DNA of 64,000 nucleotides from Peribacillus muralis (GCF_001439925.1 NZ_LMBV01000009.1:99089-163088); one strand, 5' to 3'; numbered from the stretch's first letter, positions 52,431-62,579 are shown. The notes: generated from the letters alone by a model not told the origin. Made by a program: numbers and translations.

Positions 52431-52674
52431 ATTTTTATATCCTTAAATTGTGAATAATTATGTCAAGGGGCAGGTACCTTGGCACAGTTTCAGGAAGAGC
52501 CGCTGTACCTGTCCTGGTGGCTCATAGATGGATGACAGCTTTTACTGGAAAATCAGCCGTCACTAGCTTGATCAAGAAAAGGCGTTAAACAGATGAACAA
52601 CTGAATTAACAGGGTGATTCTAAAGCAGGGTTACGCCTCTTTTTGTGGAATAGATAGTTACGTAGCATTATTAA
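52431..52674. other. Gene debris with a GGCAGGTAC inverted repeat
   Basis: GGCAGGTAC (about 52471-52479) and GTACCTGTCC (about 52513-52522) form an inverted repeat. The open stretch through it (GTVSGRAAVPVLVAHRWMTA...) ends at 52590 and has no start with a ribosome site. No intact gene. Confidence 0.4.
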
Positions 52675-52698
52675 CTTTAAAAATTATGTGTAGGGTAC
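52675..52698 (+). promoter_or_regulatory. Candidate sigma-B promoter of the carotenoid cluster
   Basis: CTTTAA (52675-52680), 12 bp, GGGTAC (52693-52698): one mismatch in each hexamer from GTTTAA-N12..15-GGGTAT, 63 bp before the esterase gene. In S. aureus the crt operon is sigma-B dependent. A separate TATAAT at 52734-52739 lacks a good -35. Confidence 0.45.
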
Positions 52699-52761
52699 AT
52701 AAAAGGGGGAGTATAGATACGTTTCATTCAAGCTATAATGGTAAAAAAGTGAGGTTACTCT

Positions 52762-53649
52762 ATGTTCACTACAATTATTGCAAAATTACTGCGTCTCCTC
52801 CCCAATGAAGCAAAGAAATCACCTATGATTCCACTGCAGCAAGTAAAAATGAAAAAAAATGTGCTAGTTGAGACTTCTGTTCAACGTACTTATCTATCTT
52901 TATATTATCCTTTGGGAGCAAAGCAGGAAAAGCTCCCTGTATACATCAACTTCCATGGTGGAGCGTTCATAATGCATGAAAAGGAGATGGATGATCCTTA
53001 TTGCCGCTTCTTGGCCAATCAGGCAGAATGTGTGGTTCTAAATGTCGATTATGCGAAAGCACCGGAGTACCCGTTTCCCAAACCGATTGAACAGTGCTAT
53101 GACATTCTTCAATGGGTGAAGGGAAGAGCCGATGATTTGAATATTGATGCGGGGAAAATCATGGTCGGCGGACAAAGTTCAGGTGCAAATATCGCAGCAG
53201 CGCTCTGTCTCTACCTTGAAGAGAAAGGGGAAAATCAGCCGCTGCTCCAAGTGCTATCCTGCCCGATGCTGGATTTTGTCACCTCGCATGCAGATAAACC
53301 AGAACGAGATAAGTGGCGTTCCCGATACCCTCAAGTTGCCCATTTTATAAATATGTGTTACGTACCTGACAAAGAACTAGCGGGGCATCCTCACGCTTCC
53401 CCTGTTCGTGCTGAGATCAGTGACCGCTTAGCTTCCGCCCTTATTCTCATAGCGGAGTACGACGCATTTAGACCAGAAGCCGAATGCTATGCTGAGAAAT
53501 TAAAAGCAGCAGGAATAAACGTTCAAGCTGAGCTATTCAAAGACTGTTCTCATGCTTTTACCCATCTAGGCCCAAAAGAAAGAGCTGAAGAGGCTTGGCA
53601 GTTGATTGCATGGAAAATCAAAGAAGTGGTGGAATCCTATGAAAATTGA
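52762..53649 (+). CDS. Alpha/beta hydrolase, HSL-type esterase
   Basis: A 295-residue esterase of the hormone-sensitive-lipase family. The oxyanion motif FHGGAF is near residue 70, the nucleophile Ser in GGQSSGAN near 137, Asp in IAEYDAFRPE near 235 and His in CSHAFTH near 265. No signal peptide. The start is ATG 52762 after GTGAGG. It is first in line before the carotenoid genes with no terminator seen between, so it may be transcribed with them. A role in carotenoid ester handling would be speculation. Confidence 0.8.
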   Translation: MFTTIIAKLLRLLPNEAKKSPMIPLQQVKMKKNVLVETSVQRTYLSLYYPLGAKQEKLPVYINFHGGAFIMHEKEMDDPYCRFLANQAECVVLNVDYAKAPEYPFPKPIEQCYDILQWVKGRADDLNIDAGKIMVGGQSSGANIAAALCLYLEEKGENQPLLQVLSCPMLDFVTSHADKPERDKWRSRYPQVAHFINMCYVPDKELAGHPHASPVRAEISDRLASALILIAEYDAFRPEAECYAEKLKAAGINVQAELFKDCSHAFTHLGPKERAEEAWQLIAWKIKEVVESYEN

Positions 53650-53838
53650 AACACTTCCTCCGTTATTCTTTCCAAATATAATGTATGTTCAGCACATCCA
53701 AGTTTTTGTTGGGGGGAATTAGGATTTAATATAAGTTCAAAGGTTACAGATATGGCAGCAGTTGAAAAAGTATACTTATCCAATAAAGGCGCTTTATTAT
53801 ATTTCAATGATCTGCAAATAGATCAGAAGGAGATGGAT

Positions 53839-54735
53839 ATGGATAAAGAGCAAAGGCAAGCGGATTTTGATTATTGTGAGAAGATCATAAAGAAACATTC
53901 CAAAATCTTTTACTATGCATTTTCACAACTCCCTAGTGAAAAAGCAAAAGCCGTTTATGCCATCTATGCTTTTTGCAGGACCGCAGATGAGTGTGCAGAT
54001 GGAAACCATTCTTCCAAGAAAAAGGGTCAGTTGCTGAGACAATTAAAGAAAGAACTTGATTTGTTCAACGATCATGAGGAATTGGATAAACCACTCTGGC
54101 GCGCACTCAGACAAGTATTTAATACGTATGATATGGATATCAGCCCATTTTATGACCAGCTGACTGGGCAAACCTTGGATTTGACATTTACACCCCCAAA
54201 AACAATGGATGAACTGGAAAGATACAGTTACTATGTAGCTGGGACTGTTGGTTTGATGCTTGTCCCTGTCATCGCTTCAAGATCTTCTGCGGAACTGCAT
54301 TCATCAGTGATAAGTCTTGGCGTTGCCATGCAAATAACGAATATCCTGCGTGATATTGGAGAAGATTACCGTGAGAAAAATCGCATCTATCTACCCGAAG
54401 ACGAACTAATCCATGTCCACTATTCACAGAATGATTTACATAACGGCACGATTAATGAAGATTTCATCCGCCTATGGGAAAAACTTGCTGCACGAGCTGA
54501 ATCATTATATAGCAATTTCTTGTGTAACATAGAGCTGTTGAATCCAGATAGTCGCATACCCGTCTATCTGTCTGCTCACATTTACAAAGGCATACTTGAC
54601 GCTGTGCGAAACAATGGATACCAGTGTCTAACTATACGAAACTATGTTACAAAAGAAAAAATGACTCAAATCATTGTTGCAGCCAACAACGTCTTTGGTT
54701 TGCGGGAAGGAGATGCATTAACAGTTGAAAAATAA
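53839..54735 (+). CDS. crtM: Dehydrosqualene (4,4'-diapophytoene) synthase
   Basis: A 298-residue head-to-head prenyl synthase that joins two farnesyl diphosphates into C30 dehydrosqualene, the first committed step. The N terminus has [21 protein letters not shown]. The first Asp motif is DECAD (DxxxD spacing kept, though the usual DDxxD second Asp is Glu), and the second is [19 protein letters not shown]. The start is ATG 53839, six bases after GAAGGAG; ATG 53752 is in frame but adds an unrelated tail. Its stop overlaps crtP. Confidence 0.9.
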   Translation: MDKEQRQADFDYCEKIIKKHSKIFYYAFSQLPSEKAKAVYAIYAFCRTADECADGNHSSKKKGQLLRQLKKELDLFNDHEELDKPLWRALRQVFNTYDMDISPFYDQLTGQTLDLTFTPPKTMDELERYSYYVAGTVGLMLVPVIASRSSAELHSSVISLGVAMQITNILRDIGEDYREKNRIYLPEDELIHVHYSQNDLHNGTINEDFIRLWEKLAARAESLYSNFLCNIELLNPDSRIPVYLSAHIYKGILDAVRNNGYQCLTIRNYVTKEKMTQIIVAANNVFGLREGDALTVEK

Positions 54736-56221
54736 AACCGTAATCATCATCGGAGGCGGACTCGGTGGATTGTCAGCTGCCATTTCACTTGCGCAAGCAG
54801 GATACGATGTCTCCTTATATGAGAAAAACAACCACATTGGAGGTAAATTGAACCGGCTGGATCAAGATGGTTTTGGTTTTGACCTTGGCCCATCCATCCT
54901 GACGATGCCGCAGATCTTTGAACGATTATTTACCGCCAGTGGAAAATCCATGAAGGATTACGTCCCGATTGAAAAGCTGGATCATCAATGGCGCTCCTTT
55001 TTCCCTAATGGAAACGTCATTGACTTATATGAAGATTTGAACGAAATGCAAGAGAAGAACCCAGCCCTGAGTGAAAATGATATGCGTGAATATCAAAATC
55101 TGCTTCACTATTCAAAAAAACTTTATGATATGACGGATAAAATCTACTTTCAGCATGGCGTTGATACTACGAGACAAATCATGAAACATACTGGTTTGTT
55201 CGCTGCTTTGAAGAACTTTGATCTGTTTTCTACGGTTCATGGAGCCATTAATAAACGAATTAGTAATGAGGAGCTTCGCGTGATGCTCTCCTATTTTATC
55301 AAGTACGTGGGTTCGTCCCCTTACGATGCACCGGCCGTCCTTAATATGATGATCTACATGCAGCATGACCAGGGTCTATGGTATGTACCAGGCGGTCTGC
55401 ACAAACTTTCGAGTGGCCTGGTGAAGCTGGCTGAGGAAGTGGGTGTTACCTTCCACCTGGGAAGGCAAATCGTAAAACTTGAAAAAGAGAATGGTAAAAT
55501 AAACGGAGCCGTTTTGGAAGACGGAACAAAACTAACAGCAAATTATTTTGTTTCCAATATGGAAGTCATACCGGTTTACGAACGTTTACTGGAAGAAGAC
55601 AGCCATTATGTGAAAAAACTAAAAAAGAAATTCGAGCCGGCCAGTTCCGGCCTCGTGATGCATTTGGGAGTTAAAAAGAGTTATCCGCAACTGCGCCATC
55701 ATAATTTCTTTTTCGCAGATAATATGAAGCAGCAAATGCAATCGATCTTCCATCGTCATGAACTGCCGGACGATCCGGTCATTTATTTGGTCAACGTCAA
55801 TAAGACTGATCCGACACAAGCTCCTGCAGGGCATGAAAATATAAAAGTACTGCCCCATATTCCCTATATTCGGGATCAACACCCACTTACACAGCAGGAC
55901 TATGAACAATTCTCTGAGCGGGTCTTGATCAAATTGGAAAAAATGGGCCTGCATGACTTACGGGATAATATAGTCACAAAGGATGTATGGACACCGGAAG
56001 ATATCAGGAGGATGTATGGCTCCGACCGCGGTGCGATTTATGGAACGGTGTCAGACCGGAAGAAGAATAAAGGATTTAAGCATCCGAAACAGAGTGAACT
56101 CTACGATAATCTATATTTTGTCGGTGGAACGGTAAATCCCGGCGGCGGAATGCCAATGGTTACCTTAAGTGGTCAGCTTGTAAGCGAGAAAATCGTTCAG
56201 AGGGATGTATCCAATGTCTGA
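54725..56221 (+). CDS. crtP: 4,4'-diaponeurosporene oxidase CrtP
   Basis: A 498-residue FAD enzyme of the carotenoid desaturase-like family. FAD motif [21 protein letters not shown]...[10 protein letters not shown] at the N terminus; [28 protein letters not shown] and the C-terminal [21 protein letters not shown] closely follow S. aureus CrtP (497 aa). It oxidises the terminal methyl of diaponeurosporene to the aldehyde. The start is TTG 54725 with GGAAGGAG ahead, overlapping crtM by 11 bp and so translationally coupled. It is distinguishable from the desaturase CrtN at 58188, which has different signature segments. Confidence 0.9.
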   Translation: MKNKTVIIIGGGLGGLSAAISLAQAGYDVSLYEKNNHIGGKLNRLDQDGFGFDLGPSILTMPQIFERLFTASGKSMKDYVPIEKLDHQWRSFFPNGNVIDLYEDLNEMQEKNPALSENDMREYQNLLHYSKKLYDMTDKIYFQHGVDTTRQIMKHTGLFAALKNFDLFSTVHGAINKRISNEELRVMLSYFIKYVGSSPYDAPAVLNMMIYMQHDQGLWYVPGGLHKLSSGLVKLAEEVGVTFHLGRQIVKLEKENGKINGAVLEDGTKLTANYFVSNMEVIPVYERLLEEDSHYVKKLKKKFEPASSGLVMHLGVKKSYPQLRHHNFFFADNMKQQMQSIFHRHELPDDPVIYLVNVNKTDPTQAPAGHENIKVLPHIPYIRDQHPLTQQDYEQFSERVLIKLEKMGLHDLRDNIVTKDVWTPEDIRRMYGSDRGAIYGTVSDRKKNKGFKHPKQSELYDNLYFVGGTVNPGGGMPMVTLSGQLVSEKIVQRDVSNV

Positions 56222-57611
56222 CAATAACGGTCATTTTCTAAAGACATTACCGGAAAGGCAGAGAGAGGATCTTTTTTCCAGTGCTGATCTCTCAGTTGAA
56301 ACGCGTAAAAAAAAGCTATTGAAGCTGAAAACCATTCTTTTGGAGCATGAAAGTGCATTTATTCAAGCCCTTTATTCAGATTTGGGAAGACCGGCATTCG
56401 AAACCTTTTCATCTGAAATCGCAGTCTTATTAAATGAAATTGATTATGTATGCAAGCACTTAGCAAAATGGATCAAGCCTGTTCGGTCCCGACATCTAAA
56501 ATTTGGATATGTGGAAGCGATCAAAAGAAAGAGGCATCCATACGGGAGTATACTCATCATTAGTTCGTGGAATTATCCGCTCCAGCTTGCATTAATGCCT
56601 GCCATCGGTGCAATAGCCAGCGGAAACCGCTGTGTGATCAAACCATCTGAACATGCACCGGCAACTGGTGAATTGCTTAGAGAGGTCATCAATCACGTAT
56701 TTCCTCCCGAACAATTAACAGTTGTTACGGGAGATGCACAGACCGCCAGCCTATTGACTTCATCACCTTTTGACCTGATTTTTTTTACAGGCAGTCAGCA
56801 GACAGGAAAAGCGGTAGCGCAGCAGGCGGCCGATCAACTCACACCGGTGATACTGGAACTCGGCGGGAAAAACCCCTGTATTATAGAAGAAACAGGCTTT
56901 TCAAAAGCGGCAATCCAGCAAATCGTCTGGGGTAAATTTCTTAATGCGGGACAAACCTGTATTGCGCCGGACACAATTTTTGTCCATCAGTCCATTTACG
57001 AAAAAACACTTTCTGAAATATCCGCTTCGCTTTCAGCATTCTACGGAGCTCGGCCACAGGAAAGCGCTGATTATGGCAGGATTTGTAACGATGCACATTT
57101 TCAGAAGATGGTTGATTTTATCGGGAAAGGGGATGTCTGGCATGGCGGTACGTATGATCGAAGCGATCGGTTCATCGAACCAACGGTTGTTACGAATATG
57201 AAACCGGGGAGTTCTATCTTTCAGGAAGAGATATTCGGCCCGGTACTGCCTGTCATTCCATATACTGATTTAAGAACATTATTATCTAGTGATATGATTC
57301 AACGTGATGCACTTACAGGGTATATCTTCAGTAAAGACAATAAACAAATCCTGCTGTTCATGGAACACATGCGGTCACCAACCATCAGCGTCAATCAAGT
57401 GATTCATCATGCCGCGAATCCCCATGTCGCATTTGGAGGGGTTGGAAGAAGTGGATACGGTGCTTATCATGGGAAGGCTGGTTTTTTAGCCTTCAGTTAT
57501 GATAAAACAGATTACAAAGCATATCATTACATCCATGTTCAAGGTAAATTCCCGCCTTATTCCGATAGAAATATGAATTTATTGAAAAAGTTAAGGAAGT
57601 GGCTGTTGTAA
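56214..57611 (+). CDS. aldH: 4,4'-diaponeurosporen-aldehyde dehydrogenase
   Basis: A 465-residue aldehyde dehydrogenase of the fatty-aldehyde type. [19 protein letters not shown] cofactor motif, [10 protein letters not shown], base Glu in [10 protein letters not shown], catalytic Cys in [10 protein letters not shown], and C-terminal [18 protein letters not shown]. In S. aureus AldH completes staphyloxanthin synthesis by oxidising diaponeurosporenal to diaponeurosporenoate. ATG 56214 follows AGAGGG by nine bases and overlaps the crtP stop by 8 bp. Confidence 0.87.
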   Translation: MSDNNGHFLKTLPERQREDLFSSADLSVETRKKKLLKLKTILLEHESAFIQALYSDLGRPAFETFSSEIAVLLNEIDYVCKHLAKWIKPVRSRHLKFGYVEAIKRKRHPYGSILIISSWNYPLQLALMPAIGAIASGNRCVIKPSEHAPATGELLREVINHVFPPEQLTVVTGDAQTASLLTSSPFDLIFFTGSQQTGKAVAQQAADQLTPVILELGGKNPCIIEETGFSKAAIQQIVWGKFLNAGQTCIAPDTIFVHQSIYEKTLSEISASLSAFYGARPQESADYGRICNDAHFQKMVDFIGKGDVWHGGTYDRSDRFIEPTVVTNMKPGSSIFQEEIFGPVLPVIPYTDLRTLLSSDMIQRDALTGYIFSKDNKQILLFMEHMRSPTISVNQVIHHAANPHVAFGGVGRSGYGAYHGKAGFLAFSYDKTDYKAYHYIHVQGKFPPYSDRNMNLLKKLRKWLL

Positions 57612-57668
57612 TTGTAAATCATAAAACACGTTGTTACCTATGAAGCATAGAAAATGAGGGGAATTATC

Positions 57669-58154
57669 ATGGTTGTTTCATTTCCTGAGCATTGGATCAT
57701 TATCACTGACATTTTTGCATGGGCATTTTTTCATCTGTTCATTTCTGCCATTTGTTTGAAAGTGCCTTTGGCATGGTTTCTAAGAGATCAATTTTGGTTT
57801 CGAATTTTCTCTTGGGAAAAATCCGGAGAATTGTGGCAGCGTTTATTCCAGGTGAAAAAATGGAAAGGCTATATTATAGACGGTACGATTTTTCTTAAAA
57901 AGGGTTACAGTAAAAAGGGATTACATGGCATCGGGTTGAGGGACTTGATGATCTTTGCTGCGGAAACAAAACGCGCGGAATTCACACACTGGCTTTCCAT
58001 TCTGCCTGCTCCGTTGTTCTTCTTGTGGAATCCACTATGGGCGGGCTGGGTGATGATCCTGTATGCCTTTGTATTCAACCTTCCCATTATCGTTGTTCAG
58101 CGCTACAATCGCGGGCGTATTACTGCCATTACTTCAGAACTTGTTAAGAAATGA
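57669..58154 (+). CDS. crtO: Glycosyl-4,4'-diaponeurosporenoate acyltransferase
   Basis: A 161-residue membrane acyltransferase. Segments shared with S. aureus CrtO (165 aa): the LFQVKKWKGYIIDG region, AETKRAEFTHWLSILPAPLFF, and the C-terminal NLPIIVVQRYNRGR. It should esterify the glucose of the carotenoid with a fatty acid, the last step of staphyloxanthin synthesis. The start is ATG 57669 after GAGGGG; ATG 57654 is upstream of that site. It lies 27 bp before the crtN region and in the same operon. Confidence 0.88.
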   Translation: MVVSFPEHWIIITDIFAWAFFHLFISAICLKVPLAWFLRDQFWFRIFSWEKSGELWQRLFQVKKWKGYIIDGTIFLKKGYSKKGLHGIGLRDLMIFAAETKRAEFTHWLSILPAPLFFLWNPLWAGWVMILYAFVFNLPIIVVQRYNRGRITAITSELVKK

Positions 58155-58187
58155 AGCAGCATATCGTATGGAAATGAGGGAATGTAC

Positions 58188-59714
58188 ATGAGTAAGAAGG
58201 TAATTGTTGTGGGTGCAGGTGTTGCAGGGCTAGCCAGTGCAATTAGACTGCAGCACGCGGGGTACCAGGTGGAGATATATGAAAAAGGATTAACTCCCGG
58301 TGGCAAAATGAATCGAATTGAACTGGATGGCTATACATTTGATTTGGGGCCAAGCATCGTCATGATGCCGGAATTATATCGGGAGATCTTCGAACTATGC
58401 GGACGGAACCCCGATGATTATATTCCAATGGAAAAATTGAACCCGATTTATCGGGCTTATTTCAGTGATATTCCCGACAAGCCTTTCGATATCTCCTCGG
58501 ACCTTACCGAATTGACACAGACGATAGAATCGATCAGCGAAGAGGATACGGAAGGGTTTTTTCTATATTTGCATGAAATTTATAAACGCTTTGTCATTGC
58601 AAAGCATCACATTCTTCAAAGGCCGTTCCGCAAAAATGCTGATTTTTATAACCTTCCCATGTTAAAGAAAGCGTTGAAACTGAAAGCATACGGCACTGCA
58701 GATTCCTTCATAGGAAAGTATATTAAGAATGAACGGCTGAAGCAATTAATCAGTTTTCAAACGTTGTACATAGGCATTTCCCCTATTGAAAGTCCATCTT
58801 TTTACGCCATGATCCCCATGATCCAATTTTTATATGGAGTATGGTTTATAAAAGGCGGTATGTATACGATGGCACTTGCTATGGAGAGTCTCTTCACGGA
58901 ACTTGGAGGAACCATCCACTATGGCAAAGATGTGCAGGAAATATGCATTCATAATCGCAAGGCGACTGGGATTACCGTGGATGGCAGAAATATCACCGCG
59001 GATTTTGTCGTTTGTAATGCAGACTTCCCGTATGCCATGAAACACTTAATAAAAGACAAGACCGCCAAAGGGAAATATACTGATAAAAAGATTGACAGCA
59101 TGAAATACACCTGCTCATGTTTTCTTTTATATCTCGGCATGGATCGAAAATATGAAGAAATTGACCATGTACATAATTTTATTTTCAATAAAAAGCTAAA
59201 TAAAAATCTGGAGGATATTTTTGACGGGAAGAAACTGACGAATGCCTCCTTTTATGTGTACATAGCTTCAAAAATGGATCCTTCCCTTGCACCCGAGGGG
59301 AAAGATGGATTGTACATCCTGATGCCTGTCTCCAATGTAGCAGCAGCCAATTATCAATGGGACGAGGAAACCATTTCTTATTATCGCAGCTACATTTTTG
59401 ATGAATTAAAAAAAATCCGCGGTTTTGAAAACATTGAAAATGAGATTGTAACCGAAACGTATACAACACCTTCGGACTTTGAGTCGAGATTCAATGCATA
59501 TAATGGAGCCACTTTTGGTTTGCAACCAACGATGGCCCAAAGCAACCACTTTCGTCCGCAAAGCAAGGCAACACATTGTGAAAATTTGTATTTTACAGGA
59601 AGCAGCACACATCCGGGTGCTGGTGTCCCTATCGTGCTATTATCGGCCAAGATCACCACACAGGAACTAATACAAGATGATACAGGTGAAATGTTTGATT
59701 ATTCAGGAAAATAA
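58188..59714 (+). CDS. crtN: Dehydrosqualene (4,4'-diapophytoene) desaturase CrtN
   Basis: A 508-residue FAD desaturase. Motifs: VVGAGVAGLASAIRLQHAGY, TFDLGPSIVMMPELYREIFELCG, LISFQTLYIGISPIESPSFY, FIKGGMYTMALAM and the C-terminal LYFTGSSTHPGAGVPIVLLSAKI; these follow S. aureus CrtN more closely than CrtP. It removes hydrogens stepwise from dehydrosqualene to give the yellow 4,4'-diaponeurosporene. The start is ATG 58188 after GAGGG; ATG 58182 is two codons earlier. It is separated from crtM by three genes, unlike the adjacent crtMN of Staphylococcus. Confidence 0.9.
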   Translation: MSKKVIVVGAGVAGLASAIRLQHAGYQVEIYEKGLTPGGKMNRIELDGYTFDLGPSIVMMPELYREIFELCGRNPDDYIPMEKLNPIYRAYFSDIPDKPFDISSDLTELTQTIESISEEDTEGFFLYLHEIYKRFVIAKHHILQRPFRKNADFYNLPMLKKALKLKAYGTADSFIGKYIKNERLKQLISFQTLYIGISPIESPSFYAMIPMIQFLYGVWFIKGGMYTMALAMESLFTELGGTIHYGKDVQEICIHNRKATGITVDGRNITADFVVCNADFPYAMKHLIKDKTAKGKYTDKKIDSMKYTCSCFLLYLGMDRKYEEIDHVHNFIFNKKLNKNLEDIFDGKKLTNASFYVYIASKMDPSLAPEGKDGLYILMPVSNVAAANYQWDEETISYYRSYIFDELKKIRGFENIENEIVTETYTTPSDFESRFNAYNGATFGLQPTMAQSNHFRPQSKATHCENLYFTGSSTHPGAGVPIVLLSAKITTQELIQDDTGEMFDYSGK

Positions 59715-59752
59715 AGACTTTCTGATGAGTTTAAGTGAAGGAGGCGTTTTAT

Positions 59753-60859
59753 ATGACAGCTTCAGAAGTGATTAATCTCGCAATTGGTTTTCTGGCAGTT
59801 ATTATTGCCATTATCATGTTCTGGTCTTTGCCAGTTCCAGTTTTCTCCTCTGTTAAGAATACCGGTCTTCCGTTTCTGTCGATCATTATTCCTGCCAGGA
59901 ATGAAGGAGGCAGGATCTCACCGTTATTGCAATCCTTGCAAGAACAACATTTCAAGCAATTTGAAATATTGGTTGTTGATGACCATTCAACTGACAATAC
60001 TGTGGCTATTGCGGAAAGCTACGGTGCAAATGTTCTGAAAAATGAAGGATCCGGGAAGTCATCGGCCTGTTGGCGTGGTGCTGAGCATGCAAAAGGGAGT
60101 TGGTTATTGTTTTTGGATGCAGATACTGCGTTCACCAATTTGGATGGGTTGAAAAATCTACTGAATTTCTACAAGGGAAAAGGAGCGAGGGGCATTGTAT
60201 CCTTACAGCCATATCATACAGTCGATCGCTTGTATGAACATCTCTCTGTAATATTTAACATTATTGTCATTGTGGGCATGAATGTATTTACCATTTGGGG
60301 ATCACGGTTTAAAACCGCCGGTTCGTTCGGTCCGTGCATTTTATGCAATAAAGACGATTATCTTTTGTCCGGAGGGCATAAAAAAATCGAGGGAGAAATC
60401 ATGGATGATCTGGCACTGGGCCAGGCATTTCTTGACCATAATCTCCCGGTTCATTGCTTGGGTGGCAAAGGGATTATCTCTTTACGCATGTACCCTGAAG
60501 GCTTGAGTAGCCTTATAGAAGGCTGGTGCAAAAGCTTTGCCGTGGGTTCCAAGTCTACTCATCCAGTCATCATGTTGATGGTTATCATCTGGATTGCCGG
60601 CAGTTTAATCACTACGGGAGCGTTGATCTCTTCGATTATTGAATTAAACACTCCCGTCATTATTATCAGTGGAGTATTGTATATCCTCTATTCGATTCAA
60701 ACGGCATGGTTTGCCCGTAGGGTCGGTAATTTCAGATGGGCGGTATTCCCTTTTTATCCGTTATTGTTTTTATTTTTCACAGGAGTCTATGTATATTCCT
60801 TTTTCCGGGTTAATGTTTTACGTTCTGTAAAATGGAAGGGTCGTAAAATAAATGTCTAG
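59753..60859 (+). CDS. crtQ: 4,4'-diaponeurosporenoate glycosyltransferase
   Basis: A 368-residue GT2-family membrane glycosyltransferase: an N-terminal anchor (about 10-30), the GT-A domain with SIIIPARNEGG, EILVVDDHSTDNT and the DxD-like LFLDADTAF, then KIEGEIMDDLALGQ, and three membrane segments at the C terminus. It transfers glucose to the carotenoid carboxylate. Ribosome site GAAGGAGGCG before ATG 59753. Last gene of the crt cluster; no strong terminator follows directly. Confidence 0.9.
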   Translation: MTASEVINLAIGFLAVIIAIIMFWSLPVPVFSSVKNTGLPFLSIIIPARNEGGRISPLLQSLQEQHFKQFEILVVDDHSTDNTVAIAESYGANVLKNEGSGKSSACWRGAEHAKGSWLLFLDADTAFTNLDGLKNLLNFYKGKGARGIVSLQPYHTVDRLYEHLSVIFNIIVIVGMNVFTIWGSRFKTAGSFGPCILCNKDDYLLSGGHKKIEGEIMDDLALGQAFLDHNLPVHCLGGKGIISLRMYPEGLSSLIEGWCKSFAVGSKSTHPVIMLMVIIWIAGSLITTGALISSIIELNTPVIIISGVLYILYSIQTAWFARRVGNFRWAVFPFYPLLFLFFTGVYVYSFFRVNVLRSVKWKGRKINV

Positions 60860-60985
60860 AAATCATTTTTTCAATCAACAAGGTCAAGTCTTGTAAAAAA
60901 ATAGTCTACCCGTTAGATTAAGTAAGAAATTTCCGGATACTACCTCACGATGTTGGTTATGTTACTATCGTGGAGGTGAATTCAA

Positions 60986-61183
60986 ATGGAAAAGAAAAAT
61001 CAAGCAGGTACCTTTAGACAATATGCTACTCAATCTGAGACTGAGTTTGCAAGTGAAACAAATGCTCAGGAAGTAATACGTCAAAACCAACAATCCACTA
61101 AAGGTCGATTCGAAACTGAGTTTGCAAGTGAAACAAATGCTCAGGAAGTAAAAAAGCAAAATCAAAAACCAGAAAGCAGATAA
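60986..61183 (+). CDS. sspE: Gamma-type small acid-soluble spore protein
   Basis: A 65-residue Gln/Asn/Glu-rich protein with two copies of ETEFASETNAQEV, containing the germination protease cleavage sequence of gamma-type SASP. It is an amino-acid store in the spore core, hydrolysed at germination. The two copies are encoded by 37 identical bases, 75 bp apart (61040-61076 and 61115-61151), suggesting recent duplication or conversion. Ribosome site GTGGAGGTG. A GGATA-N18-TATGTTA upstream could be a weak sigma-G/F promoter. This gene shows the organism is a spore former. Confidence 0.92.
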   Translation: MEKKNQAGTFRQYATQSETEFASETNAQEVIRQNQQSTKGRFETEFASETNAQEVKKQNQKPESR

Positions 61184-61231
61184 AATAATAATACATGAAA
61201 TCAGCAGTTCAAATGCAACATCTTAGCATGA

Positions 61232-61262
61232 AAAAAAGGAAGCCTAGGCTTCCTTTTTTATT
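61232..61262 (+). terminator. Terminator of sspE
   Basis: Perfect inverted repeat centred on GGAAGCCTAGGCTTCC with A and T runs on either side. Confidence 0.85.
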
Positions 61263-61272
61263 TTTTATGCTC

Positions 61273-61308
61273 AAAGGTTGGGAATGAGGTCATTCCCAAC
61301 CTTTTTGT
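61273..61308. terminator. Terminator hairpin facing khtU
   Basis: AAAGGTTGGGAATG / CATTCCCAACCTTT stem; TTTTT follows on the plus strand. It may serve the convergent sspE and khtU transcripts. Confidence 0.7.
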
Positions 61309-61346
61309 ATACAAGCAAAGCTAGAAGGCAGAGCTTGTTTTTTTCA

Positions 61347-62573
61347 TTAGTGCACTTTTTTTTCTTGTTCCCTTTCGATTTTTGGAGGGGCCCATTTGAA
61401 GACTTTATTTAGGATATTATAGATGTGTTTGGATTCTTTGGTCATGATCGGTCCAAGAATCGCCAATGTCAACACATACAAGGCAGCAAACGGGGTGAGT
61501 ATAGGCATTAAACCGCCGGCGATGCCTAGGTTCGCTAAAATGATGGAGAATTCACCACGAGAAACGATCGTTAAACCGATATTTGCAGAGGCCCTGTGAG
61601 ATAGACCTGATTTGCGTCCGGCTATCATACCAGCGGCAAAGTTACCGATTATAGTGATGATGACAGCCCCAAGAACCATCCAGATAGCTCCACCAAGGGA
61701 GGTCGGATCGATACTCAAGCCAAAGCTGAAGAAGAATATGGCCCCAAAGAAGTCTCTAAAGGGAATGACAAGTTTTTCTATCCTGTCGCTATGTTCCGTT
61801 TCAGAAAAGACTAGGCCGAGCAATAAAGCACCAATGGCTTCTGCAACATGAATCGTTTCCGAGAAACCTGCAATGAAGAATAGTAACGCGAATACGACAA
61901 TGATAAATATCTCATCTGAGGTTATGTTGAATAGCTTGTTCAGTACCCCAGAAGCCTTACGGGCAATAACGAAGAATATCAGCATATACCCGATCGCGAT
62001 GAAAGTGGAAAGTAATGTTCCCCAAACGGAACCGGAAGAGCTTAATACCAATCCAGATACGACTGATAAATAAACGGCGAGGAAGATATCTTCAAACATG
62101 ATAATACCAAGGATTAGCTCCGTTTCATTGTTACCGGTCCTTTTCAGGTCCACCAGTACCTTTGCCACAATGGCACTTGATGAAAAGCTGATAATCCCTG
62201 TTAATATCAGGACTTCTTTTAATGGGAGACCTAGAAGGAACCCATATATGAGGGCCATGCCTACGTTGATTAAAATGTAATAGGTTCCGCCAGTCACGAT
62301 ATTTTTCCCTGATTTCATAAGCTTTTTGACGGAAAATTCAAGCCCTAAATAAAACAGGAGAAATAAGATACCAACTCTTCCAAGAAACGCGATGATTTCA
62401 TCACTTTCGATGAATCGTAGGTCAATCAACCCGAAGTGCGGGGCATGGGGACCCACGAGCATCCCGATGATAATTAGAAGAGGAACATTTGATACTTTAA
62501 ATTTGCCTGCAATGAGAGCAGCGAATGCTACTAGAAGCAGGGCAGTTCCCACTTCAAAGACTAAATGGTCCAT
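61347..62573 (-). CDS. khtU: K+/H+ antiporter subunit KhtU (CPA2 family)
   Basis: A 408-residue CPA2 antiporter with about 12-13 membrane segments, the same length as B. subtilis KhtU (YhaU). Seen: GMLVGPHAP, FLGRVGILFLLFYLGLEFS, GIISFSSSAIVAKVL, IMFEDIFLAVYLS (the family's acidic ion-binding position) and GLTIVSRGEFSIILA. It exports K+ for protons under alkaline or methylglyoxal stress in B. subtilis. It is preceded by khtT (7-bp gap). No KhtS homologue is in the operon. Confidence 0.87.
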   Translation of the reverse strand: MDHLVFEVGTALLLVAFAALIAGKFKVSNVPLLIIIGMLVGPHAPHFGLIDLRFIESDEIIAFLGRVGILFLLFYLGLEFSVKKLMKSGKNIVTGGTYYILINVGMALIYGFLLGLPLKEVLILTGIISFSSSAIVAKVLVDLKRTGNNETELILGIIMFEDIFLAVYLSVVSGLVLSSSGSVWGTLLSTFIAIGYMLIFFVIARKASGVLNKLFNITSDEIFIIVVFALLFFIAGFSETIHVAEAIGALLLGLVFSETEHSDRIEKLVIPFRDFFGAIFFFSFGLSIDPTSLGGAIWMVLGAVIITIIGNFAAGMIAGRKSGLSHRASANIGLTIVSRGEFSIILANLGIAGGLMPILTPFAALYVLTLAILGPIMTKESKHIYNILNKVFKWAPPKIEREQEKKVH

Positions 62574-62579
62574 AAGAGC

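Noticed and set aside
52614..52808. 64-codon plus-strand frame just before the esterase
   Set aside because: Overlaps the esterase start and candidate promoter; no ribosome site.
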